30,136 bases of DNA, taken from assembly GCA_910589165.1 (NCBI GenBank), contig CAJUSP010000023.1, forward strand, positions 1-30,136, written 5' to 3'. Position numbers and translations under genes: made by a program. Source of the DNA: an uncultured Adlercreutzia sp. Lineage in GTDB: Bacteria > Actinomycetota > Coriobacteriia > Coriobacteriales > Eggerthellaceae. Below, in pieces: positions 22,282 to 29,273 of this stretch. The notes below the pieces were generated by a model. It made no database searches. It worked only from the letters and a program-made list of their open reading frames with translations, and was not told where the DNA came from. Positions within the stretch are counted from its first letter, which is position 1. Each line of letters starts with the position of its first letter.

Positions 22282-22500
22282 TTACAGCGAGTCGATGTAG
22301 GTCACCAGGTCGCCGACGGTCACCAGGCCCTCCGGCTCGCCGAAGTCGACCTCGCAGGCCTCCTCCAGGTCGCAGATGAGCTCGACCATGTCCAGCGAGT
22401 CGATGCCGAGGGACTCGAAGGTGGCCTCCTCGGTGACGGTGGCGGGGTCGATGTCGAGATTGCTCTCGAGAACGGAAGCGATGGTATCGATGGTGGCCAT
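22282..22500 (-). CDS. Acyl carrier protein
   Basis: A 72-residue four-helix acidic carrier. The 4'-phosphopantetheine attachment site is Ser35 in LGIDSLDMVELICDLEE, followed by the normal helix III-IV region (VTVGDLVTYIDSL). It is a little shorter than the usual 75-80. It lies 3 bases after the hpf stop codon with AAGGAGGACTAGTTC before its ATG, so the two genes are cotranscribed. No fatty-acid synthesis gene is adjacent, so whether this is the main AcpP or a second carrier dedicated to another pathway cannot be decided from the window. Confidence 0.9.
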   Translation of the reverse strand: MATIDTIASVLESNLDIDPATVTEEATFESLGIDSLDMVELICDLEEACEVDFGEPEGLVTVGDLVTYIDSL

Positions 22501-22503
22501 GAA

Positions 22504-23088
22504 CTAGTCCTCCTTTTGCTTGAGCAGGCCGTAGCCGCCGTCGTCGCGGCGGTACAGGATGTGCACCTTGTTGGTGTCACGATCAGTGTACGCGAAAAAG
22601 TCGTGGCCGAGCAGATCGATCTGCACAAGCGCCTCGTCTTCGGTCATCGGCGTGAACTCGATTTCCTTGGTACGCAGGATCTCGTCCTCGGCCAGCTCGT
22701 CCATCAGGCGGTCCAGATCGAGGTCGGTCGCCGGCTTCGCGTCCTCGTGGGCGTAGTCGACGATGCGCTCCGTGGCGCGGACGCGCTTGTCGAGCACGCG
22801 GGTCTTGTACTTGCGCAGCTGGCGGGCAACCTTGGCGGCGGCCACGTCGATGGCGGCGTACATGTCCTCTTCGCTCTCCTCCACGCGAACGATATGACCC
22901 TTCACGCGAACAGTGACCTCGCAAATGGCCGGCAGCGGGTTGGCCGGGTTCTTCTCAGTGTACAGAACAATTTCCGTGGAGACGGTGTCGGCGTCGACGG
23001 CCTTGATGGCGTTGCCGACCTTCTCCTCAGCGTACTGACGAAGGGCGTCGGTGACGGGCATTTTGCGTCCGGACACGGTGATCGTCAT
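22504..23088 (-). CDS. hpf: Ribosome hibernation promoting factor, long form
   Basis: A 194-residue long-type HPF/RaiA that inactivates ribosomes in stationary phase by forming 100S dimers. The N-terminal S30AE domain covers residues 1-100 (MTITVSGRKMPVTDALRQYAEEKV... EVTVRVKGHIVRVEESEEDMYAAIDVAAAKVARQLRKYK). The C-terminal dimerisation domain covers about 135-190 (EIVRTKEI-like ILRTKEIEFTPMTEDEALVQIDLLGHDFFAYTDRDTNKVHILYRR). ATG 23088 follows GAGGTGG at 6 bases and gives the family N-terminus; a longer frame to 23139 is not supported. First gene of a two-gene unit with the acyl carrier protein. Confidence 0.94.
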   Translation of the reverse strand: MTITVSGRKMPVTDALRQYAEEKVGNAIKAVDADTVSTEIVLYTEKNPANPLPAICEVTVRVKGHIVRVEESEEDMYAAIDVAAAKVARQLRKYKTRVLDKRVRATERIVDYAHEDAKPATDLDLDRLMDELAEDEILRTKEIEFTPMTEDEALVQIDLLGHDFFAYTDRDTNKVHILYRRDDGGYGLLKQKED

Positions 23089-23314
23089 GATTTCCACCTC
23101 TTTAACTCGATACTTGCACAACCACATCGACGGCGGCACCGGCCCCCGCGCATCGGCGCGCGCAGATAGGCATCGGGTGTCCGCTCGTCAACATGAGAAA
23201 CAAGCATAACGCAATTCTGCTAATATTCAGGGGGTAATTTGGTGCTGCAAGAAAACGGTTTTCATACGCAGGAGAAAACTTGCGAGCGTAGGCGGCAGAA
23301 TCGAGGAAGCAGAT
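23089..23314. other. Divergent intergenic region between hpf and nhaA
   Basis: This 226-base spacer is AT-richer in its middle. The clearest element is an extended -10, TG-C-TAATAT, at 23218-23226 on the plus strand, about 90 bases before the nhaA ATG. No matching -35 or known Na+/pH-responsive regulator site was recognised, and no clear hpf promoter hexamers were found. Confidence 0.4.
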
Positions 23315-24925
23315 ATGGAACCAACGGATAAGACTCCCGATCCTCACCACATTTTCATCGATGAGGTGCAGGGTCATCAAAGGCGCTGGCTGAAGGTCAT
23401 CCAGTTCACCGGCTCGTCCACGAAGGCGGCGGCCATCATGCTGGTGGCGGCCATTGTGGCGCTCGTCATCGCGAACTCGCCGGCTTTCGAGCCCTTCGAG
23501 GAGTTCTGGCATACCCACGTGGTCGTCGGCGTCGGCGGCTTCATCGGCGAGATGTCGCTGGCCCACATCATCAACGACATCTTCATGGCCGTGTTCTTCC
23601 TGCTGGTGGGCTTGGAAATCAAGTACGAGATGACCGTGGGCGAACTCACGAACATCCGCCAGGCGGCGCTGCCCATCATCGCGGCTTTCGGCGGCGTTCT
23701 GGCCCCCATCGTCATCTACTCCATCTTCAACGCGACCAACCCCGAGACCTCCCACGGCTGGGGCGTGCCGACAGCTACCGACATCGCCTTCGCCCTGGGC
23801 ATTATGGCGCTGCTCGGCAACCGCGTACCCAACGGCGTGCGCGTGTTTTTGTCCACCCTGGCCGTGGCCGACGACATCATCGCCATCCTGGTCATCGCCA
23901 TCTTCTACGGCCAGAGCCCCTCGCTGATGTGGCTGGCGGTGGCGGCGGTCATCCTCGTGGTGCTGCTGCTGATGAACCGGGCGCACGTGTACGCGCTCGC
24001 GCCGTACCTGCTGGTGGGCTGCCTGCTGTGGTTCGCCGTGTTCATGTCCGGCGTGCACTCTACCATCGCCGGCGTGCTTCTGGCCTTCACCATTCCCACG
24101 GGCAGCCGCGTGAACCTCTCCGAGTTCATGAAGTGGTCGGGCGACCGCGTGCGCGAGGCCAACGACTCGTTCATCGAGACCGAGCCCGTGGTGCTGCAGA
24201 AGGACTACATGTCCACCGTCTCGCGCCTGTCGCGTGTGGCCAAGCAGGTGGTGCCCCCGGCGACGCGCCTCGAGCACATGCTGTACCCCTGGGTGTACTT
24301 CGCGGTGCTGCCGCTGTTCGCGCTGACCAACGCCGACGTGAGCTTCCTCGGCGGCGACGTGCTCGCCATGGTGACGAGCCCGGTGTTCTTCGGCGTGTTC
24401 TTCGGGCTTCTGCTCGGCAAGCCCATCGGCATCATGCTGTTCAGCTTCCTCACGGTGAAGTTCAAGATCGCGAGCCTGCCCGAGAACGTGAACTGGATTC
24501 ACATGCTGGGTGCCGGCATCCTGGGCGGCGTGGGCTTCACCATGGCCATCTTCGTGGCGAACTTGGCGTTCCCCGAGGCCGTGCTCATCGCCGATGCGAA
24601 GATCGGCATCCTGTCGGCGTCGCTTCTGGCCGGCGTGGTGGGCTTTATCTTCCTGTTCATGCAGGCGAAGGCTGCTGAGCGCCAGGGCATCGCCTACGTG
24701 TCGGCGTCGCTCGACGAGGTTCACCGCCAGACGGCGGGCAAGGAGGCCTCCGAGGTGGCCGACGATGTGGTGCTCGGCATGACCGACGAGGACACCATCG
24801 ACGACGTGCGCGAGGTGCTGGCCAGCGAGGGAGGCATCGCCGAGTTCGTGGTGCATGTGGACGCCGCCCGCGACGAGGCCGATGCAGCCGAGGCCGAAGA
24901 CGTAACGGGCACGCGCGGCCAGTAG
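23315..24925 (+). CDS. nhaA: Na+/H+ antiporter NhaA with an acidic C-terminal tail
   Basis: A 536-residue antiporter exchanging cytoplasmic Na+ for external H+, maintaining pH and sodium balance. Twelve helices lie between about residues 35 and 455. The key Asp residues are present with E. coli spacing: Asp156 in TATDIAFALG (equivalent to D133) and Asp186-Asp187 in VADDIIAI (equivalent to D163-D164). VFFLLVGLEIKYEM and VYFAVLPLFALTNADV are further hallmarks. After the last helix (GVVGFIFLFMQAKAAERQG) come ~80 extra residues rich in Asp, Glu and Ala, absent from E. coli NhaA (388 residues). GAGGAA lies about 7 bases before ATG 23315. The transcript ends at the terminator 24949-24977. Confidence 0.94.
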   Translation: MEPTDKTPDPHHIFIDEVQGHQRRWLKVIQFTGSSTKAAAIMLVAAIVALVIANSPAFEPFEEFWHTHVVVGVGGFIGEMSLAHIINDIFMAVFFLLVGLEIKYEMTVGELTNIRQAALPIIAAFGGVLAPIVIYSIFNATNPETSHGWGVPTATDIAFALGIMALLGNRVPNGVRVFLSTLAVADDIIAILVIAIFYGQSPSLMWLAVAAVILVVLLLMNRAHVYALAPYLLVGCLLWFAVFMSGVHSTIAGVLLAFTIPTGSRVNLSEFMKWSGDRVREANDSFIETEPVVLQKDYMSTVSRLSRVAKQVVPPATRLEHMLYPWVYFAVLPLFALTNADVSFLGGDVLAMVTSPVFFGVFFGLLLGKPIGIMLFSFLTVKFKIASLPENVNWIHMLGAGILGGVGFTMAIFVANLAFPEAVLIADAKIGILSASLLAGVVGFIFLFMQAKAAERQGIAYVSASLDEVHRQTAGKEASEVADDVVLGMTDEDTIDDVREVLASEGGIAEFVVHVDAARDEADAAEAEDVTGTRGQ

Positions 24926-24948
24926 CGCGAGAGTTTCCAAAGACGAGA

Positions 24949-24977
24949 AGAGCGCCTTTTCGGAGGCGCTCTTTTTG
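24949..24977 (+). terminator. Intrinsic terminator after nhaA
   Basis: A 9-base perfect stem AGAGCGCCT/AGGCGCTCT (24949-24957 with 24964-24972), a 6-base loop and a T-run to 24976. It separates nhaA from the copper operon promoter. Confidence 0.92.
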
Positions 24978-24987
24978 TTTGTAGCGG

Positions 24988-25016
24988 TTGACTTAAATAC
25001 CCCCTAGGGGTATAAA
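24988..25016 (+). promoter_or_regulatory. Promoter of the csoR-copA operon
   Basis: TTGACT (24988-24993) and TATAAA (25011-25016) are separated by exactly 17 bases. It is the strongest consensus promoter in the window, giving a leader of about 20 bases before the csoR ATG. Confidence 0.9.
24997..25013. promoter_or_regulatory. CsoR operator
   Basis: ATACCCC-CTA-GGGGTAT is a 7+3+7 inverted repeat with the C/G-tract and flanking TA steps typical of CsoR operators. It fills the spacer and enters the -10, so bound apo-CsoR would block RNA polymerase, and Cu(I) would release it. Confidence 0.88.
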
Positions 25017-25042
25017 GAGCGAAAAAGAGGGAAGGTGAAGCA

Positions 25043-25357
25043 ATGGATGAACCAAGGGAAGCCCAGAGTTGCGGGTGCCGGCACAAGCACACGCCGCGCA
25101 GCGAGGCCCTGCAGGCCGATGTGCAGAAGCGGCTCAATCGGGCTATCGGACAGCTGAACGGCGTGAAGGCCATGATCGAGGACAACCGCTACTGCGGCGA
25201 CGTGCTCACGCAGCTGGCCGCCGCCGAATCGGCGGTGCGCCGCGTGTCCGAAATGGTGCTGGAAGAGCACCTGCGCACCTGCGTGGTCGAGGAAGTGCGC
25301 CAGGGCAACGACGAGGTTATCGAAGAGGTCGTGGGCCTCATGCGGCGCTTTTGCTAA
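25043..25357 (+). CDS. csoR: Copper-sensing transcriptional repressor CsoR
   Basis: A 104-residue all-helical repressor of the DUF156 (CsoR/RcnR) family that leaves DNA when it binds Cu(I). The three Cu(I) ligands are Cys51 (RYCGDVL), His76 and Cys80 (EEHLRTC), with spacings of 25 and 4 identical to Mycobacterium tuberculosis CsoR (C36, H61, C65), so copper rather than formaldehyde or persulfide sensing is expected. The body (RLNRAIGQLNGVKAMIEDNRYC) is canonical. An N-terminal CGCRHKH segment adds possible extra metal ligands. ATG 25043 follows GGGAAGG. copA begins 12 bases after its stop, in the same operon, downstream of the operator it should bind. Confidence 0.95.
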   Translation: MDEPREAQSCGCRHKHTPRSEALQADVQKRLNRAIGQLNGVKAMIEDNRYCGDVLTQLAAAESAVRRVSEMVLEEHLRTCVVEEVRQGNDEVIEEVVGLMRRFC

Positions 25358-25369
25358 GGAGGAAGAGCT

Positions 25370-27778
25370 ATGGAACACCAAGAGGATGAGCGGCTGTCTG
25401 CGAATTTGCGCTTGGCCATCGAGGGCATGCACTGCGCTAACTGCGCCGCGAATATAGAAAAGCACTACCGTGCCACCCCCGGCGTCATCGATGTGGCGGT
25501 GAACCTGGCGAACAACACCGGGCGCGTCACCTTCGACCCGGCCCAGGCGAGTGTGGATGACATGCTCGCCGTTTTCGACAACTTGGCGTTCACGGCCGAG
25601 ATCATTCCCGAGGACGCGCCGCTGGTGGATGAGAAGCGCCGTGCCCGCGAGGCGGCCCGGGCCAAGCGCGACCGCAAGGTGTTCGGCGCGGCGGCGGTGC
25701 TTACGGTGCTCATTGTGGCCATCGGCATGATTCCCGGCTGGCATATGGGCACCGGCAACGCGCTGGCGGGCCTGTTTGTGGCCGAGCCCACCCATGTGCA
25801 GGCCATGTTCGCGGCGAACATCCTGCTTCTGCTGCTGACCATTCCCGTGCAGTTCTGCTGCGGCGCGCGCTTCTACAAAGGCGCATGGGGGTCGCTCAAG
25901 GGCGGCTCGGCGAATATGGACGTGCTGGTGGCCCTCGGCACTTCCATCGCGTTTCTATTCTCGCTGTGGATCACGTTTCTGCCGGTGGTCACGGGCGACT
26001 GGTCGAGCCACGAGGCCCTGGCTATCAACGACGGCATGCCCTACTTCGAGACCTGCGCCATGCTCATTACCTTCGTGCTGTTCGGCAAGATGCTGGAGAG
26101 CCGCGCGAAGGGGGCCACGAACCAGGCCATCGAGTCGCTCATGAACCTGACGCCGCCTACGGCCCGCGTGGTGCGCGGCGGCGAGGAGCGCGAGGTGCCG
26201 CTGGCCCAGGTGGTGGCGGGGGATGTGGTGCTCGTGCGCCCCGGCGAGAAGATGCCCGTCGACGGCGTGGTCACCGAAGGCGCCACCGAAGTGGACGAGT
26301 CGATGCTCACCGGCGAAACGCTGCCCGTGGTGAAGGGCCCGGGCGATGCCGTCACGGGCGGCACGCAAAACACGACCGGTGCGGTGACTGTGCGGGCTCT
26401 GCGCGTGGGGGCCGACTCCACGCTCGCCCGCATCGTGCGTGCGGTTGAGGATGCCCAGGGCACCAAGGCGCCTATCCAGCGCATCGCCGATCGCATTGCC
26501 GCGGTGTTCGTGCCGGCCATTCTGCTCATTGCCCTTGCGGTCTTCTGCGTGTGGTTCTTCATCGTGCCCGCCGACGAGGGCGGCCGCCTCGTGCAGGCGC
26601 TCATGCCGGCCATCGCCGTCATCTGCGTTGCCTGCCCCTGCGCGCTGGGCCTGGCCACTCCCACCGCGCTTACCGTGGGCATGGGCAAAGGCGCCCAGCT
26701 CGGCGTGCTCATCAAGGACGGCACCGTGCTGGAAACCATGGGAAGCCTGTCGGCGGCGGTGTTCGACAAGACGGGCACGCTTACGGTGGGCGAGCCCCGC
26801 GTGGTGGGGTGCACGGTGTCCGGTGAGGCCCTGCGTCTGGCAGCGGCCCTCGAGGCGAAAAGCGAGCACCCCCTGGCCCGTGCGGTGGTGGCCTACGCGG
26901 AAACGAAGGGCGTCGGCGCGCTGCCGGCGGTGAAGAACTTCGAAGCCGTCGTGGGCGAGGGCGTGCGCGGTACCGTTGAGGGTCACGAGGTGGCCGTGGC
27001 CGCCAACAGCGCCGAGGGCGGCTCGCTCGTGACTATCGACGGCGCGCCGGCGGGCACGATCCAGTTCCGCGACGAGCCCAAGCCTGATGCGGCGGCGACG
27101 CTGGCGCAGCTGCACGATGACTTCGGCGTGGCCTCCTACATGGTCACCGGCGATGCCGAGGCCACGGCGCGGACCATCGCCGGCGAGGTGGGCATTCCCG
27201 CCGACCACGTGTTCGCCGGGGTGAAGCCCCTGCAGAAGGCCGACTGCGTGCGCGCGGTGAAGAGCGCCGAGGACGTGGCCCTGCTTAACGCCGCTGGAAA
27301 GGAAGCTCGCGATGCCGAGGCATTCGACGAGCAAATGCTGCGCGAGGCCCCAGTCGTTCTCGATGGCGACGGCCAGCCCGACCCGCTGCCGCTGGAGTCG
27401 CCCCAGCAGGCGGCTCAGGACGCGGCGGCGGCCAAGCACGCCGTGGTGGCCTTCGTGGGCGACGGCATCAACGACGCCCCGGCGCTGGCGGCGGCCGACA
27501 TCGGCGTGGCCATGGCCTCGGGCACCGATGTGGCGCTAGACGCCGGCTCGGTGGTGCTTATGCGCAACCGCCTGTCCGACCTTGTTGTGGCCCTGCGCCT
27601 GTCGAAGGCCACCATGCGCAAGATCAAGCAGAACCTATTCTGGGCGCTCATCTACAACTGCATCATGATTCCGCTGGCCGCCGTGGGCATTCTGGCCCCG
27701 GCCCTCGCCGGCGCCGCCATGGCCCTCTCCAGCGTCAGCGTGGTCAGCAACTCCCTGCTGCTGAAGCGCTTCAAGTAA
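25370..27778 (+). CDS. copA: Cu(I)-exporting P1B-type ATPase CopA
   Basis: An 802-residue copper efflux ATPase in the inner membrane. An N-terminal heavy-metal-associated domain has GMHCANC at residues 19-25. Eight helices, the actuator loop with LTGE, the CPC ion motif (Cys422-Pro-Cys424), the phosphorylation site DKTGTLT (Asp466), the SEHPLARAVV nucleotide-domain motif, the TGD motif, GDGINDAP (about 697-704) and the last-helix YN...MALSS Cu(I) residues are all present, which marks subgroup 1B-1. Odd feature: about 50 extra residues lie between KADCVRAVK (near 623-631) and VVAFVGDGIND, where family members have a ~20-residue link; the added segment is Ala/Glu/Asp/Pro-rich. Preceded by AAGGAGG 9 bases before ATG 25370. 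Confidence 0.96.
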   Translation: MEHQEDERLSANLRLAIEGMHCANCAANIEKHYRATPGVIDVAVNLANNTGRVTFDPAQASVDDMLAVFDNLAFTAEIIPEDAPLVDEKRRAREAARAKRDRKVFGAAAVLTVLIVAIGMIPGWHMGTGNALAGLFVAEPTHVQAMFAANILLLLLTIPVQFCCGARFYKGAWGSLKGGSANMDVLVALGTSIAFLFSLWITFLPVVTGDWSSHEALAINDGMPYFETCAMLITFVLFGKMLESRAKGATNQAIESLMNLTPPTARVVRGGEEREVPLAQVVAGDVVLVRPGEKMPVDGVVTEGATEVDESMLTGETLPVVKGPGDAVTGGTQNTTGAVTVRALRVGADSTLARIVRAVEDAQGTKAPIQRIADRIAAVFVPAILLIALAVFCVWFFIVPADEGGRLVQALMPAIAVICVACPCALGLATPTALTVGMGKGAQLGVLIKDGTVLETMGSLSAAVFDKTGTLTVGEPRVVGCTVSGEALRLAAALEAKSEHPLARAVVAYAETKGVGALPAVKNFEAVVGEGVRGTVEGHEVAVAANSAEGGSLVTIDGAPAGTIQFRDEPKPDAAATLAQLHDDFGVASYMVTGDAEATARTIAGEVGIPADHVFAGVKPLQKADCVRAVKSAEDVALLNAAGKEARDAEAFDEQMLREAPVVLDGDGQPDPLPLESPQQAAQDAAAAKHAVVAFVGDGINDAPALAAADIGVAMASGTDVALDAGSVVLMRNRLSDLVVALRLSKATMRKIKQNLFWALIYNCIMIPLAAVGILAPALAGAAMALSSVSVVSNSLLLKRFK

Positions 27779-27790
27779 CAGGCCTTGCGC

Positions 27791-27796
27791 TATACT
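27791..27796 (+). promoter_or_regulatory. -10 element of the glmU promoter
   Basis: TATACT lies 13 bases after the copA stop codon and 55 bases before the glmU ATG. No clear -35 is seen. A CCAATTGG palindrome follows about 4 bases downstream, near the expected transcription start. No terminator is seen between copA and this site. Confidence 0.5.
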
Positions 27797-27851
27797 GAAC
27801 CAATTGGAATTGGGCGCGGTTCTGCGCGCGAGGGCTATAGAAGGGCGTTTC

Positions 27852-29228
27852 ATGGAAACTGCTGCGATTATTCTGGCGGCCGGGGCCGGCACCCGTATGA
27901 AGTCGAAGAAGCCGAAGGTGGTCCACGAGGTGCTGGGCCGCCCGCTGGTGCGCTGGGTGGTGGAGGCCGCCAAGGGGGCCGGGGCCGACCGCGTGGTCAC
28001 CGTGGTCGGACACCAGCGCGACCAGGTGATTCCGCTCGTGGAAGAGGACACGACCGTGGTGGTGCAACAGGCGCAGCGCGGCACGGCCGACGCGGTGCTC
28101 GCCGCCAAGGAGGCGCTGGCCGATTTCGAGGGCGCCGTCATGGTGCTCTCCGGCGATTCCCCGCTCATCCGCCCCGAGACTATCGCCGAGATGGCCGCCC
28201 TGCGCGAGGAGCACAACGCCGCGGTCATCGTGCTCACCATGGAGCTTGAGAACCCCTTCGGCTACGGCCGCATCGTGCGCGACGGCGCCGGCGAGGTGGC
28301 CCGCATCGTGGAGCAGAAGGACGCCACGCCGGAGGAGGCCGCCATCACCGAGTGCAATTCCGGCTTCTACTGCTTCGACGCCCGCGACCTGTTCAGCGCG
28401 CTCGAGCAGGTGGACTCCAACAACGCCCAGGGCGAGTTCTACCTCACCGACGTGCTGGCCATCGCCCGCGCGGCCGGGCGCCCCGTGCTCGCCTACAAGA
28501 CGAGCGAGTCGGCCCAGTGTTTGGGCGTGAACTCCCGCGGCCAGCTGGCCGAGGCCACAGCCGTCATGCAGAAGCGCATCAACGACGCCCATATGGCCGC
28601 CGGCGTGACCATGTGGTCGCCGGAGACCACCTTCATCGGGCCCGAAGTGACCATCGCACAAGACGTGGAGCTTCTGCCCTCGGTCATCCTCATGGGCAGC
28701 ACTTCTATCGGCGAGGATAGCGTCATCGGCCCGAACACGCGCCTGACCGACACGGTTGTGGGCTGCGGCTGCACGGTGGACGAGACCGTGGCCGTGGAAG
28801 CGCAGATCGACGACGGCGCCACCTGCGGCCCGCGGGCCTACCTGCGCCCGGCGGCCCACCTGTGCGAGGGCGCCAAGGCCGGCACCCACGTGGAAATCAA
28901 GAAGTCCACGGTGGGGAAGGGATCGAAGGTGCCGCACCTGTCCTACATCGGCGACACCACCATCGGCGAGGGCGTGAACATCGGCGCCGGTTCCATCACC
29001 TGCAACTACGATGGCGTGAACAAGCACGCCACGGTTATCGAGGACGGTGCCTTCGTCGGCTCCGACACTATGATGGTGGCGCCCGTGACCATCGGCGCCG
29101 GGGCGCTCGTGGGCGCTGGCTCCACTATCACCAAGGATGTGGCCCCCGGGGCCCTCGCCCTGGCCCGCGCCAAGCAGCAGCAGATGGAAGGCTGGGTAGC
29201 CGCCCATCCCATCCAGAAGAAGAAATAG
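27852..29228 (+). CDS. glmU: Bifunctional UDP-N-acetylglucosamine pyrophosphorylase / glucosamine-1-phosphate N-acetyltransferase
   Basis: A 458-residue enzyme performing the last two steps to UDP-GlcNAc: acetylation of glucosamine-1-phosphate, then uridylylation. The N-terminal nucleotidyltransferase domain (1-230) starts ETAAIILAAGAGTRMKS and includes VHEVLGRPLVRWVV, QRGTADAVLAA, SGDSPLI, PFGYGRIVRD and ECNSGFYCF. The C-terminal left-handed beta-helix (about 250-450) is built of hexapeptide repeats and contains the acetyltransferase motif HLSYIGDTTIGEGVNIGAGSITCNYDG, ending in a Lys tail. ATG 27852 is chosen because it gives the family N-terminus and has GAAGGG about 6 bases before it; the TTG frame from 27804 adds unrelated residues. 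prs follows 45 bases later, a common pairing. Confidence 0.96.
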   Translation: METAAIILAAGAGTRMKSKKPKVVHEVLGRPLVRWVVEAAKGAGADRVVTVVGHQRDQVIPLVEEDTTVVVQQAQRGTADAVLAAKEALADFEGAVMVLSGDSPLIRPETIAEMAALREEHNAAVIVLTMELENPFGYGRIVRDGAGEVARIVEQKDATPEEAAITECNSGFYCFDARDLFSALEQVDSNNAQGEFYLTDVLAIARAAGRPVLAYKTSESAQCLGVNSRGQLAEATAVMQKRINDAHMAAGVTMWSPETTFIGPEVTIAQDVELLPSVILMGSTSIGEDSVIGPNTRLTDTVVGCGCTVDETVAVEAQIDDGATCGPRAYLRPAAHLCEGAKAGTHVEIKKSTVGKGSKVPHLSYIGDTTIGEGVNIGAGSITCNYDGVNKHATVIEDGAFVGSDTMMVAPVTIGAGALVGAGSTITKDVAPGALALARAKQQQMEGWVAAHPIQKKK

Positions 29229-29234
29229 TACAAT
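29229..29234 (+). promoter_or_regulatory. Possible -10 of prs
   Basis: TACAAT begins immediately after the glmU stop codon, 39 bases before the prs ATG. The -35 region is weak, so prs may also be read from the glmU promoter. Confidence 0.4.
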
Positions 29235-29273
29235 AGCCGCAACCCGCAACGTCCAGCAGAAGGGAAGTCGTCC

